Of a stretch of 64,000 nt of DNA, positions 37,309-46,277 are shown piece after piece. Each line of letters starts with the position of its first letter. Positions within the stretch are counted from its first letter, which is position 1. The translations under genes and the position numbers were made by a program. The stretch covers positions 558,001 to 622,000 of the forward strand of contig NZ_CP079218.1 in the NCBI RefSeq assembly GCF_019317285.1. The letters are read 5' to 3'. A model generated the notes under the pieces. The model made no database searches, was not told the origin of the DNA, and saw only the letters and a program-made list of their open reading frames with translations. The DNA is from Pedobacter sp. D749 (GTDB lineage Bacteria > Bacteroidota > Bacteroidia > Sphingobacteriales > Sphingobacteriaceae).

Positions 37309-37776
37309 ATGCAAGAAACCAATTCGCTAAACCAGGTTGCAGAATTTCACACTACCTTTAAACATCCTATTTTAGAAAGTCCTGTTATTCCTTCAAAACA
37401 GAGAGCTAATTTGCGTATTTCGCTTTTAGCCGAAGAGCTAAAAGAATTACAGGAAGCTGTAGAAAATGATGATCTGGTAGAAGTTGCTGATGCCCTTTGC
37501 GATCTGCAGTATGTTTTGGCTGGTGCCATCCATGAGTTTGGTTTAGGAGGAAAATTTAAGACTTTATTTGATGAAGTCCACCGTTCTAATATGAGCAAAG
37601 CTTGCAAAACCGTAGAAGAAGCTGAACAAACGATCCAGTTTTACTTAGATAAAGACCAGACCGAATCTTATTACAAAGAAATCGATGGATTATTTTTGGT
37701 GTTCAGAAAATCTGACGATAAAACTTTAAAATCGATCAATTATTCTCCGGCAGATTTAAAATCACATTTGGTTTAA
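37309..37776 (+). CDS. MazG-like NTP pyrophosphohydrolase
   Basis: A 155-residue protein of the all-alpha NTP-pyrophosphohydrolase superfamily (MazG/PRA-PH group). The metal-binding pattern is EELKELQEAVENDD then EVADALCDLQYVLAG, i.e. the ExxE...ExxD arrangement. It would hydrolyse a nucleoside triphosphate or similar to monophosphate and pyrophosphate, possibly for housecleaning. It is followed 18 bp later by an alpha/beta-hydrolase gene on the same strand, so they may be co-transcribed. Confidence 0.85.
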   Translation: MQETNSLNQVAEFHTTFKHPILESPVIPSKQRANLRISLLAEELKELQEAVENDDLVEVADALCDLQYVLAGAIHEFGLGGKFKTLFDEVHRSNMSKACKTVEEAEQTIQFYLDKDQTESYYKEIDGLFLVFRKSDDKTLKSINYSPADLKSHLV

Positions 37777-37794
37777 CCCATAAATAAGCTCGAA

Positions 37795-38646
37795 TTGAAA
37801 AGACTAAAACAGATTGCAAACGAGCTGAAATTGACACAGGCAAATCCTGATGCAGCTTTAATGCGTGAGTTTATTTTTTACTCGCCCAAAATGCCTTTGC
37901 GCTTGCATCAGGAACAGCTTATTGCTGTATCAAAACAGTTTAGTCTCCAGGTTTTTGATACCTATTTCACCAATGCCGAAGTAAGCATTAACTGTTTTAG
38001 CTGGGGAAATGGCAAACGTAAAGTGTTACTTACGCAAGGCTGGGCTTCAAAAGCTTTAGACTTTTATGAGTTGATTATTGAACTCCAGAAAATAGATGAT
38101 CTGGAGATCATCGCTTTTGATGCACCTGGCAACGGAAGTTCAATCTCTGAATTTTCCAACCTAATGTTATATGCCGATTCGGTAAATTCTATTTCCTTAA
38201 ATTATGCGCAGCCTGATGTGCTGATCGGACATTCGCTTGGTGGCATGGCCAACGTAATTGCTTTACAGGAATTAGGAATAACTCCGAATCTATTGATCAG
38301 CATTGCGCCATTAATCCGGTTAAAAGAAAACTTCGAACAGAGCCTTGATTCTGTGAACATTGGTGCAAAATACCAGGAGATCTTCTTTGATAATTTTGCT
38401 CAAGAATTTCCTGTTCCTGCCAGCCACTTTAACTTGACCGAACTTTATCAGCTAAGTCCGGAGATTGATCATTTTCTGGCATTCGATCCTGCTGATCACA
38501 TATCTCCATATGCTTATCTTAAAGAATTCCTGGATAAATATCCTGCCATCAACTCAAAATCTTTTGAAGATGTGGGGCATTATAAAATCCTAAAATCCGT
38601 TGATGTTATTGAAGATATTGTGCAGAAAATATCGTCATTGCTTTAA
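37795..38646 (+). CDS. Alpha/beta-hydrolase-fold protein
   Basis: A 283-residue protein starting at TTG 37795; the next in-frame ATG is 21 codons later. The nucleophile elbow is IGHSLGGMAN (Ser near residue 146), the oxyanion region is LLTQGWASKALD, and DAPGNGSS follows the typical strand. The acid and His are probably in the FLAFDPADHI and FEDVGHYKIL segments. This is an esterase/thioesterase-like soluble enzyme; substrate unknown. It is close to the MazG-like gene upstream. Confidence 0.87.
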   Translation: MKRLKQIANELKLTQANPDAALMREFIFYSPKMPLRLHQEQLIAVSKQFSLQVFDTYFTNAEVSINCFSWGNGKRKVLLTQGWASKALDFYELIIELQKIDDLEIIAFDAPGNGSSISEFSNLMLYADSVNSISLNYAQPDVLIGHSLGGMANVIALQELGITPNLLISIAPLIRLKENFEQSLDSVNIGAKYQEIFFDNFAQEFPVPASHFNLTELYQLSPEIDHFLAFDPADHISPYAYLKEFLDKYPAINSKSFEDVGHYKILKSVDVIEDIVQKISSLL

Positions 38647-38770
38647 GAGATCGTCCTTTCGACCGTAGTGGAGAAATCTATATCTAAAAATTACCACCAG
38701 GAAATCTTAAGTGTTCTCAGGTGGCTTAGGTGGTCAAACAAAAAATGACGCTATATTTTTTTCCATGAGA

Positions 38771-38817
38771 AGCGTTGTCAACTTTCTAGCCTATTTGCTA
38801 TTAAAGTTGACAACGCT
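38771..38817. repeat. Inverted repeat, family E, copy 3
   Basis: A perfect 15-bp stem AGCGTTGTCAACTTT / AAAGTTGACAACGCT surrounds a 17-nt core (CTAGCCTATTTGCTATT). The arms match the GTTGTCAACTT / AAGTTGACAAC arms of the copies at 6189 and 6281. Confidence 0.8.
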
Positions 38818-38967
38818 AACTACACTTAAAGATCTTAATCCGTGCCAGACGGTGGTATTTGACACAACGCGAAAGGCTGGTATCTGTTTTTCTATACTAT
38901 AACTCCCAACCTCCGTCTCCATACTTATCCAATTCCATCCTCCATTTTGCGTCTTACATTTCTCATC

Positions 38968-38986
38968 CATAACAGTGCATAACAGT
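38968..38986 (+). promoter_or_regulatory. Candidate operator: two CATAACAGT direct repeats
   Basis: CATAACAGT-G-CATAACAGT lies 48 bp before the rhaT start codon, so the units are one helical turn apart. This is the right location for a rhamnose-dependent regulator site. Assignment to the GntR protein at 45237 is inference. Confidence 0.4.
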
Positions 38987-39034
38987 TAAAATTACGGTAT
39001 ATTCTATTTTAGAGCAACCAAATATATTAATAGC

Positions 39035-40129
39035 ATGCAAGCAATTTTAGGCGTAATATTTCATTTCTTCGGTGGCTTTGCCTCTGGAAGTTTTTATATT
39101 CCATACAAAAAAGTTAAAGGCTGGGCTTGGGAAAGTTACTGGATTGTTGGGGGAATCTTCTCCTGGTTAATCGTTCCGCCACTTGCCGCTTATTTAACCA
39201 TCCCAAATTTTACGGCAATAATCACCAGTACCAACGGGAGCATTTTATGGCTAACCTATTTTTTTGGTGTGCTTTGGGGTATCGGCGGTTTAACCTATGG
39301 TTTAGGCGTTCGTTATCTGGGCGTATCATTAGGGAGTAGTATCATTTTAGGACTTTGTATGGTTTTGGGTTCAATCCTGCCATCTATTTACTTCGATTTT
39401 TTTCCGCAGGCCGGTAAAGATACTTTTACCATGTTTCTGCATACCGATTGGGGCCGTATGGTATTGCTTGGGCTTTTGGTTTGTGTTGTTGGGATTATCA
39501 TCTGTGGTAAAGCAGGTATGATGAAAGAAAAGGAAATGAAATCCGGTATTACCGATCCGCATGGGATGGAGATAAAAACAGAATATAAATTCGGGCTCGG
39601 TTTATTCGTCGGGATTGTTTCGGGTGTTTTAAGCGCCTGTTTCAATTTTGGTATTGAAGCCGGAAAACCAATGGCTGATTCAGCGAATGCGATCTGGAAA
39701 GCAGCAAATCCTGCTGAAACCGGTAATTTTTTATTTCAGAATAACGTTACTTATGTAATTGTGCTTTGGGGCGGCCTAACCACCAACTTTATCTGGTGTA
39801 TGGTATTAAATGCAAGGAATAAAACATTTGGAGATTATACCAATGCAAAAACGCCGTTGTTAAAAAACTATATTTTTTCTGCTCTGGCTGGTACCACCTG
39901 GTTCTTACAGTTCTTTTTCTATGGTATGGGCGAAAGTAAAATGGGCAATGGTGCCAGTTCATGGATTCTGCACATGGCCTTCATCATCCTTATCGCCAAT
40001 TTATGGGGACTGGTATTAAAAGAGTGGAAAGGTGTATCAAGAAAAACATTGATTACAGTTTTGGCCGGTATTTTAACCATCATCATTTCGGTACTCATTG
40101 TGGGTTATGGTAATTCAATTAAAGGTTAA
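39035..40129 (+). CDS. rhaT: L-rhamnose/proton symporter
   Basis: A 364-residue integral membrane protein with about ten helices (start ILGVIFHFFGGFASGSFYIPYKKVKGW, which is the RhaT family opening, then SYWIVGGIFSWLIVPPLAAYL). It imports L-rhamnose with a proton at the inner membrane. It is the first of five co-directional rhamnose genes; the aldolase/dehydrogenase gene is 28 bp downstream. Only the transporter is seen here, with no outer-membrane SusCD pair or alpha-rhamnosidase. Confidence 0.95.
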   Translation: MQAILGVIFHFFGGFASGSFYIPYKKVKGWAWESYWIVGGIFSWLIVPPLAAYLTIPNFTAIITSTNGSILWLTYFFGVLWGIGGLTYGLGVRYLGVSLGSSIILGLCMVLGSILPSIYFDFFPQAGKDTFTMFLHTDWGRMVLLGLLVCVVGIIICGKAGMMKEKEMKSGITDPHGMEIKTEYKFGLGLFVGIVSGVLSACFNFGIEAGKPMADSANAIWKAANPAETGNFLFQNNVTYVIVLWGGLTTNFIWCMVLNARNKTFGDYTNAKTPLLKNYIFSALAGTTWFLQFFFYGMGESKMGNGASSWILHMAFIILIANLWGLVLKEWKGVSRKTLITVLAGILTIIISVLIVGYGNSIKG

Positions 40130-40157
40130 TAAATAAAAATTTAAATAGAATATAAGA

Positions 40158-42278
40158 ATGTCAATCGATACGAAAAGTTATAAGCACGTAAGCTATCTAT
40201 GGGATGAAGAGGAAGCCGCAAAACTAGCTGGAGATGAAGTTGCCCTATTAATTTATCGCTCTAATTTATTAGGTGCAGACTTACGCTTAACCAATTATGG
40301 AGGTGGAAATACCTCGTGTAAAGTATTGGAAAAAGATCCCCTTACAGGTTTAGAAACCGAAGTAATGTGGGTAAAAGGTTCAGGCGGCGATTTAGGTACT
40401 TTAAAGAAAAGTGGCCTCGCAGCATTATATGTTGATCGTTTACGTAGCTTGAAAAATATTTATCGTGGGGTAGAACATGAGGATGAAATGGTTGAACTGT
40501 TTAACCACTGCATTTTCGATTTAAGTTCTAAAGCACCATCAATCGATACGCCTTTGCATGGTTTCCTGCCATTTGCGCATATCGATCACTTACACCCCGA
40601 TGCGGCCATTGCTATCGCGGCGGCTAAAGACGGCAAAAAAATTACCGAAGAATTATTTGGCGGAACAATTGGCTGGGTGGAATGGAAAAAGCCAGGTTTT
40701 GAACTGGGTTTACAATTAAAACAGTGTTTAGATGAAAATCCGGGTATCCGTGGTATTATGTTGGGCTCGCATGGTTTATTTACCTGGGGAGATACCGCTT
40801 ATGAAAGTTACCTGAATACTTTAGAAGTAATCGAAATCTGTTCTGAATACCTGAACCAGAACTATGGTAAAAAAGGTTCTGTTTTTGGCGGACAGAAAAT
40901 AGAAGGTGCAGCTGCAGATCAGCGTAAAAAACAAGCTGCTGCTTTAGCCCCTGTTTTGCGTGGTTTATGTTCTTCTAAACAGCACATGATCGGTCATTTT
41001 ACAGATGATAGCCGCGTTTTAGAATTTATCAATTCTAATGATCTTGATCGCCTTGCTCCAATGGGCACAAGTTGTCCTGATCACTTTTTAAGAACGAAGA
41101 TCAGTCCGCTGGTTTTAACACTAGCCAGCGATGCTGATTTGACAGATGTTAAAGCACTAAAAGAAACATTGGAGCCTGCTTTTGAGGCTTATAGAGCAAT
41201 GTATACTGCTTATTATGAAGCCTGTAAACATCCAAACAGTCCGGCTATCCGCGATACCAATCCAGTGGTTATTTTATATCCTGGAATCGGCATGTTTACC
41301 TTCTCTAAAGATAAACAGACCGCAAGGGTTGCTGCAGAATTCTATATTAATGCCATTAACGTAATGAAAGGTGCTGAGGCCGTTTCAGAATATACTTCGT
41401 TACCACACCAGGAAGCTTTTAATATCGAATACTGGTTGTTGGAAGAAGCGAAATTACAGCGTATGCCAAAACCGAAACCTTTAACAGGGAAAATTGCCCT
41501 GATTACAGGCAGTGCGGGTGGCATCGGTAAAGCAATTGCGAAGAAATTTGTTGCAGAAGGTGGTGTGGTAATCTTAAACGATATGAATGCCGGGCGTTTG
41601 GAAGAAGCAGGTAAAGAGTTTGCAAACCTTTATGGCAAGGATTCTTATAGCACTGCAATTCTGGATGTAACCAGCGAAAACGATATTAAACAAGCTTTCG
41701 ATGCTGCTGCTTTGGCTTTTGGTGGGGTAGATATTATTGTTAACAATGCAGGTTTATCAATTTCTAAAACCATTGCTGATCACACCGAAAAAGATTGGGA
41801 TTTATTATATAATGTTTTGGTAAAAGGTCAGTTCTTTATTACCCAGGCTGCAACAAATACGATGCAAAAGCAGAATATTGGTGGCGATATCATTAATATT
41901 GTAAGTAAGAACGCTCTGGTGAGTGGACCGAATAATGCCGGTTATGGCAGTGCAAAAGCGGCCCAATTACATTTGAGTAGGTTAAATGCTGCAGAATTGG
42001 GCGCCGATAATATCCGTGTAAATGTGGTTAACCCTGATGCTGTAATCAGCGATAGCAATATCTGGGCAGGCGGTTGGGCCGAAGGCCGTGCAAAAGCTTA
42101 TGGAATTACCGTTGCAGAACTACCTGCTTATTACGCCAAACGTACCTTATTGAACCAAATCATATTACCGGATGATATTGCCAATGCCTGTTTCGCTTTT
42201 GTAGGTGGCTTGCTGCAAAAATCAACCGGAAATGTTTTAAATGTTGACGGCGGAGTAGCCATGGCATTTGTACGATAG
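40158..42278 (+). CDS. rhaD: Bifunctional rhamnulose-1-phosphate aldolase / lactaldehyde dehydrogenase
   Basis: A 706-residue fusion. Residues about 25-260 are a class II aldolase domain with the zinc-type His segments HGFLPFAHIDHLH and LGSHGLFTWG. Residues about 435-706 are an SDR domain with TGSAGGIGKAIAKKF, NNAGLS and the YGSAKAAQLH (Tyr-x-x-x-Lys) catalytic pair. The aldolase splits rhamnulose-1-phosphate into DHAP and L-lactaldehyde; the SDR part oxidises the lactaldehyde to lactate. This fusion (often called rhaE/rhaD-AD) is known in non-enteric bacteria. It sits between rhaT and rhaI; the gap to rhaI holds three hairpins. Confidence 0.94.
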   Translation: MSIDTKSYKHVSYLWDEEEAAKLAGDEVALLIYRSNLLGADLRLTNYGGGNTSCKVLEKDPLTGLETEVMWVKGSGGDLGTLKKSGLAALYVDRLRSLKNIYRGVEHEDEMVELFNHCIFDLSSKAPSIDTPLHGFLPFAHIDHLHPDAAIAIAAAKDGKKITEELFGGTIGWVEWKKPGFELGLQLKQCLDENPGIRGIMLGSHGLFTWGDTAYESYLNTLEVIEICSEYLNQNYGKKGSVFGGQKIEGAAADQRKKQAAALAPVLRGLCSSKQHMIGHFTDDSRVLEFINSNDLDRLAPMGTSCPDHFLRTKISPLVLTLASDADLTDVKALKETLEPAFEAYRAMYTAYYEACKHPNSPAIRDTNPVVILYPGIGMFTFSKDKQTARVAAEFYINAINVMKGAEAVSEYTSLPHQEAFNIEYWLLEEAKLQRMPKPKPLTGKIALITGSAGGIGKAIAKKFVAEGGVVILNDMNAGRLEEAGKEFANLYGKDSYSTAILDVTSENDIKQAFDAAALAFGGVDIIVNNAGLSISKTIADHTEKDWDLLYNVLVKGQFFITQAATNTMQKQNIGGDIINIVSKNALVSGPNNAGYGSAKAAQLHLSRLNAAELGADNIRVNVVNPDAVISDSNIWAGGWAEGRAKAYGITVAELPAYYAKRTLLNQIILPDDIANACFAFVGGLLQKSTGNVLNVDGGVAMAFVR

Positions 42279-42284
42279 TTTATC

Positions 42285-42411
42285 TTCGGTCTGTGTCCTC
42301 ACAGACCGAAACGTATAATTGGATTAGTGGTCTGTGGGGACACAGACCACGGCGGTAGCAAAAAAATAAGTTTTTTAAGTTGTTTAACCGGTCTGTGCCT
42401 GGCTCAGACCG
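42285..42411 (+). repeat. Three related hairpins inside the rhamnose operon
   Basis: The first is TTCGGTCTGTG / CACAGACCGAA with a 4-nt loop (TCCT). The second is GTGGTCTGTG / CACAGACCAC with loop GGGA. The third is CGGTCTG / CTCAGACCG with a wider loop. The stems share GTCTGTG. If rhaT-rhaR is one transcript they lie in the mRNA between rhaD and rhaI. Confidence 0.85.
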
Positions 42412-42433
42412 AAATGACTTTAATTTTTTATAA

Positions 42434-42482
42434 TCGTCCTCGTTTGAAACGAGGATGAGCGAGAATGGCGATTGTATCGCCA
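42434..42482. repeat. Paired hairpins, family G, copy 1
   Basis: CCTCGTTTGAAACGAGG followed by ATGAGCGAGAATGGCGATTG and TATCGCC. A diverged copy is at 53160-53212 (CCTTCGTTTATAATGAGGATG then GAGATTGGCATTCG). It is immediately before rhaI. Confidence 0.65.
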
Positions 42483-42513
42483 CAATGATTAACCTAATAA
42501 ACCAAATATTCTC

Positions 42514-43794
42514 ATGAATATCGAGCAGAACCAGATAGAAAAACATAACGACTCCCTTTTAACTTCGCATCAACGTAAACTTTCATTTCTAAAAGAAGAT
42601 TGGTCTCACGTTGACTTAGAAAGCGTAATCCAGAAACTGGTCGATTTTCAAATTGCCATTCCGAGCTGGGCTTTAGGTACAGGTGGCACACGTTTTGGCC
42701 GTTTTGCAATTACTGGTGGTGAACCGCGTAATATTGAAGAAAAAATTGAAGATGTTGGCTTGCTTCATGCGCTAAATGGTGCAAGTGGTGCAATTTCGCT
42801 TCACATTCCCTGGGATATCCCTCAAAATGCAGAAGCGTTAAAAACTTTGGCATCTGGCTACGGTTTAAAATTCGACGCTATGAATTCAAATACCTTTCAA
42901 GATCAGAAAGGTGCTGCACATAGCTATAAATTTGGTTCGTTACAGAATGTAAATAAAGACATCCGCAAACAAGCGATTGAGCATAATATAGAAGTAATCA
43001 AACATGGTATCGCATTAGGATCTGATGCATTAACCGTTTGGCTAGCCGATGGTTCTTGTTTCCCTGGTCAGCTCAATTTCCGTAAAGCTTTCGAAAATAC
43101 CTTAGAAAGCCTTCAGGAGATCTATTCAGCACTGCCGGAAAATTGGAAAATGTTTGTGGAGTACAAAGCCTTCGAACCTAACTTTTACTCGACTACGGTT
43201 GGCGACTGGGGACAATCACTTTTATATGCTAGTAAACTGGGTAAAAAGGCATATACTTTGGTCGATTTAGGTCACCATTTGCCTAATGCAAACATTGAAC
43301 AGATTGTTGCTTTATTGTTAATGGAAGGAAAATTGGGTGGTTTCCACTTCAACGATTCTAAATACGGAGATGATGATTTAACTGCCGGAAGCATTAAACC
43401 TTATCAATTGTTCTTAATTTTTAACGAACTGGTAGAGGGAATGGATGCAAAAGGTATGAACCATGCAAAAGATTTAGGATGGATGATCGATGCTTCTCAT
43501 AATGTGAAAGATCCATTAGAGGATTTATTACAGTCAGTAGAAGCCATTATGATCGCCTATGCGCAAGCTTTATTGGTTGATCGAAAAGCATTAAACGAAG
43601 CACAGAACAATAACGACGTGGCAAAAGCACAGGAAATTTTGCAAAATACTTTCCGGAGCGATTTAAGGGCTTTAGTAGCCGAGGCGAGATTGAGAGCTGG
43701 AGCGGCCTTATCGCCAATCGAATTATACCGGGGTTTAGAGGTTAGAAATAAGTTAGTTGATCACCGCGGAAATACTGTTGCCACAGGTTTGTAA
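42514..43794 (+). CDS. rhaI: L-rhamnose isomerase (TIM-barrel type)
   Basis: A 426-residue protein of the Pseudomonas-stutzeri-like L-rhamnose isomerase group rather than the enterobacterial RhaA. TIM-barrel metal-binding segments are VEYKAFEPNFYSTTVGDWG, LVDLGHHLPNANIEQ and LGGFHFNDSKYGDDDL. It interconverts L-rhamnose and L-rhamnulose in the cytoplasm. The gene follows rhaD after a repeat-bearing gap of 235 bp and precedes the kinase by 14 bp. Confidence 0.93.
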   Translation: MNIEQNQIEKHNDSLLTSHQRKLSFLKEDWSHVDLESVIQKLVDFQIAIPSWALGTGGTRFGRFAITGGEPRNIEEKIEDVGLLHALNGASGAISLHIPWDIPQNAEALKTLASGYGLKFDAMNSNTFQDQKGAAHSYKFGSLQNVNKDIRKQAIEHNIEVIKHGIALGSDALTVWLADGSCFPGQLNFRKAFENTLESLQEIYSALPENWKMFVEYKAFEPNFYSTTVGDWGQSLLYASKLGKKAYTLVDLGHHLPNANIEQIVALLLMEGKLGGFHFNDSKYGDDDLTAGSIKPYQLFLIFNELVEGMDAKGMNHAKDLGWMIDASHNVKDPLEDLLQSVEAIMIAYAQALLVDRKALNEAQNNNDVAKAQEILQNTFRSDLRALVAEARLRAGAALSPIELYRGLEVRNKLVDHRGNTVATGL

Positions 43795-43808
43795 ATAGAG
43801 AAATAGAA

Positions 43809-45194
43809 ATGCCTAAACCTGTTATTGCCATATTTGATGTCGGGAAAACAAATAAAAAACTGTTTCTGATAGACGAAAATTACAGTATTGTTTACGAACG
43901 GTCTGCACGTTTTGTAGAAACAGTTGATGAAGATGGCGAACCATGCGAAAATCTGGAAAGTCTGCGTTTATCCGTTTACGATTCCCTGCATCAGGTTTTG
44001 CAGTTAAAAGAGTTTGATGTTAAGGCCATAAACTTTTCTACTTATGGTGCCAGTTTTGTTTATCTCGATGAAAATGGCAATCCACTAACACCACTTTATA
44101 ACTATTTAAAGGAATATCCCGAGGAGCTTAAAAAGGCCTTTTATTCAAAATATGGAGGCGAGGAGAAGATCTCCTTAGAAACAGCTTCACCAATTTTAGG
44201 TAGCTTAAATTCGGGGATGCAATTGTACCGCCTAAAGCACGAAAAACCCGAAATATTTAAAAAGGTAAAATGGGCTTTACACCTGCCTCAATATTTAAGC
44301 TATTTGATCACAGGTAAGGCAGTGGCCGATATCACCAGTATTGGTTGCCATACCCAGCTTTGGGATTTCAATAAAAACAAATACCACGATTGGGTATCTG
44401 AAGAAAAAATAGGGGAGAAATTTGGCGAATTCACTGCGGCAGATTCGAGTTTAACAACCAATTTTGAAGGAAATGCAATACAAGTAGGTGTTGGCTTGCA
44501 CGATAGTTCTGCAGCATTGATTCCTTACCTGGCCAATTTTAATACGCCATTTGTACTCATCTCAACCGGAACATGGTGCATTAGTTTAAATCCTTTTAAC
44601 CAGGAGCCATTAACAGCTGAAGAACTTAAACAAGATTGCCTGTGTTATATGCACTTTAAAGGTAAGGCAATTAAGGCTTCGCGGATTTTTGCGGGCTACG
44701 AGCATGAAGTACAACTTAAGCGGATTGCAGAACATTTCGATCGTGCGGCTTATCTGTTTAAACATTTGAAGTTTAACCCTGCAATGATTTTAAAACTGGC
44801 CAATAAAATACCCGAAAACCAACAGGAACAACAGGGTTTTTCAGCAAGTTCAGCTTTTCCTGATCGCGATTTGAACCTCTTTCAAACGGCAGAAGAAGCC
44901 TATCATCAACTGATTTTTGACCTGATCAAACAGCAGATTTATTCGTTGAAACTGATCTTAAATGCAGGAGTAAAAAGAATTTTTGTAGATGGTGGTTTCG
45001 GTAAAAATGCAATTTATATGCATCTGTTAGCGATTTCTATTCCAGATATAGAGGTTTATGCTTCTTCAGTTTCGCAAGCTACGGCAATAGGTACAGCTTT
45101 GGCAATAAATGATGCCTGGAACGAAAACCCAGCACCAACGGATATGATCCAGCTAAAATACTATTCTGCCATACAACGAACCATAGATTTTTAG
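43809..45194 (+). CDS. rhaB: FGGY-family rhamnulokinase
   Basis: A 461-residue sugar kinase of the actin-like ATPase type. The N-terminal phosphate-1 loop IAIFDVGKTNKKLFLID, the central LISTGTWCISLNP and the C-terminal FVDGGFGKNAIYMHLLA with ASSVSQATAIGTALA are FGGY elements. Given its position between rhaI and the regulator it should phosphorylate L-rhamnulose at C1 with ATP. FGGY kinases are diverse, so the sugar is inferred from context. The 14-bp gap from rhaI implies co-translation. Confidence 0.9.
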   Translation: MPKPVIAIFDVGKTNKKLFLIDENYSIVYERSARFVETVDEDGEPCENLESLRLSVYDSLHQVLQLKEFDVKAINFSTYGASFVYLDENGNPLTPLYNYLKEYPEELKKAFYSKYGGEEKISLETASPILGSLNSGMQLYRLKHEKPEIFKKVKWALHLPQYLSYLITGKAVADITSIGCHTQLWDFNKNKYHDWVSEEKIGEKFGEFTAADSSLTTNFEGNAIQVGVGLHDSSAALIPYLANFNTPFVLISTGTWCISLNPFNQEPLTAEELKQDCLCYMHFKGKAIKASRIFAGYEHEVQLKRIAEHFDRAAYLFKHLKFNPAMILKLANKIPENQQEQQGFSASSAFPDRDLNLFQTAEEAYHQLIFDLIKQQIYSLKLILNAGVKRIFVDGGFGKNAIYMHLLAISIPDIEVYASSVSQATAIGTALAINDAWNENPAPTDMIQLKYYSAIQRTIDF

Positions 45195-45236
45195 GGATTT
45201 CCGTATATTAGAATTTCATACATCAATATTGTCAAT

Positions 45237-46268
45237 TTGAAACCAGAAGATTTAATCCCCTATCTTAACGTCGACGAATATTCGTCGACGCCAAAATACA
45301 AGCAGCTAACCAATGCCATTTTGGCGGCTATTGAAAGTGGTAAACTTCTGAAAAATAGTTTGTTGCCTTCTATAAATGAACTGAGTTTCAGTCTGGAGAT
45401 GTCGAGAGATACTGCAGAAAAAGGTTACCGTAATCTCCGGAAATTAGGGGTGGTTGATTCTGTACCAGGCAAGGGTTATTTTATTATCAATACCGATTTT
45501 TCACGGAAACTGAAGGTTTGTTTGCTTTTTAATAAACTCAGTACACACAAAAAGATCATTTACGATTCCTTCACTAAAACCTTGGGAGAACGCGCTGCGA
45601 TTGATTTTTATATCTACAACAACGATTTTGCACTCTTTAAAAAAATGATTGTGGCCAAGCGCGACGATTATTCGCACTTTGTAATTATCCCACATTTTTT
45701 AGAAGGAGGCGAAAATGCACACGAAATTATCAATACCATTCCTAAAGAAAAACTGGTTATCCTTGATAAATTACTACCGGGGGTGACGGGTGATTATGCT
45801 GCGGCTTATGAAAACTTTGCACAGGATATTTATGCAGCTTTAGAGCAGGCTTTAGAACGCCTTTCACATTACCGCACCCTGAAAATCATTTTTCCAAAAA
45901 ACAGTTATTTCCCTCATGAAATACTAACAGGTTTTTATAGGTTCTGTCAGCAATATGCTTTTGATCATAAGGTAATCCATAATATCAAAGACGAAGAAAT
46001 TAATCGAGGTGAAGTGTACATTAACCTGATGGAAGATGATCTGGTGATACTGATTGAACGCTTAATTGCCCAGAAACTTAAAATTGGTAAGGATGTTGGC
46101 GTAATTTCTTATAACGAAACACCGTTAAAAAAGATTATTCTGGATGGGATTACCACCATTTCAACTGATTTTAGCAAACTAGGTATACAGGCTGCTGAAT
46201 TTATCCTTAATGGAAAAACAGAAAAGATAGCAGTACCTTTTTATTTGAACTTGCGTAAATCGCTGTAG
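45237..46268 (+). CDS. GntR-type regulator with sugar-binding domain
   Basis: A 343-residue protein that starts at TTG 45237. Residues about 15-80 are the winged helix of GntR proteins (YKQLTNAILAAIESGKLLKN, LPSINELSFSLEMSRDTAEKGYRNLRKLGVV, GKGYFII). Residues about 85-343 resemble the LacI-type periplasmic-binding-like effector domain (LLFNKLSTHKKIIYDSF to GITTISTDFSKLGIQAAEFIL). It is probably the rhamnose-responsive repressor or activator of this operon (inference from position and family). The 22-bp palindrome at 45269-45290 lies within codons 11-18, in the conserved DEYSxTPKY segment. Confidence 0.9.
   Translation: MKPEDLIPYLNVDEYSSTPKYKQLTNAILAAIESGKLLKNSLLPSINELSFSLEMSRDTAEKGYRNLRKLGVVDSVPGKGYFIINTDFSRKLKVCLLFNKLSTHKKIIYDSFTKTLGERAAIDFYIYNNDFALFKKMIVAKRDDYSHFVIIPHFLEGGENAHEIINTIPKEKLVILDKLLPGVTGDYAAAYENFAQDIYAALEQALERLSHYRTLKIIFPKNSYFPHEILTGFYRFCQQYAFDHKVIHNIKDEEINRGEVYINLMEDDLVILIERLIAQKLKIGKDVGVISYNETPLKKIILDGITTISTDFSKLGIQAAEFILNGKTEKIAVPFYLNLRKSL
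45269..45290. promoter_or_regulatory. Perfect 22-bp palindrome inside the regulator gene
   Basis: CGTCGACGAAT and ATTCGTCGACG are exact complements with no loop. The sequence encodes residues V-D-E-Y-S-S-T near the N-terminus. A palindrome of this length is unlikely by chance and, 32 bp after the TTG start, would suit an autoregulatory operator or an RNA hairpin that hides the start region. Confidence 0.6.
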
Positions 46269-46277
46269 TCTAATAGG

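Larger units (their letters stand above)
38647..39034. other. Non-coding gap upstream of rhaT
   Basis: About 390 bp. It contains a fragment of family B at 38647-38680, an AGGTGGCTTAGGTGGTCAAA piece at 38717 that also occurs inverted near 27186, the family E hairpin 38771-38817 and, next to rhaT, two CATAACAGT direct repeats. No credible gene is seen. Confidence 0.65.
42279..42513. other. Intergenic region rhaD-rhaI with hairpins
   Basis: Three sister hairpins on GGTCTGTG-type stems are at 42285-42310, 42327-42350 and about 42388-42411. They are followed by a CCTCGTTTGAAACGAGG hairpin and a GGCGATTGTATCGCC hairpin (42434-42482). No coding frame with a start is supported here. Confidence 0.8.
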
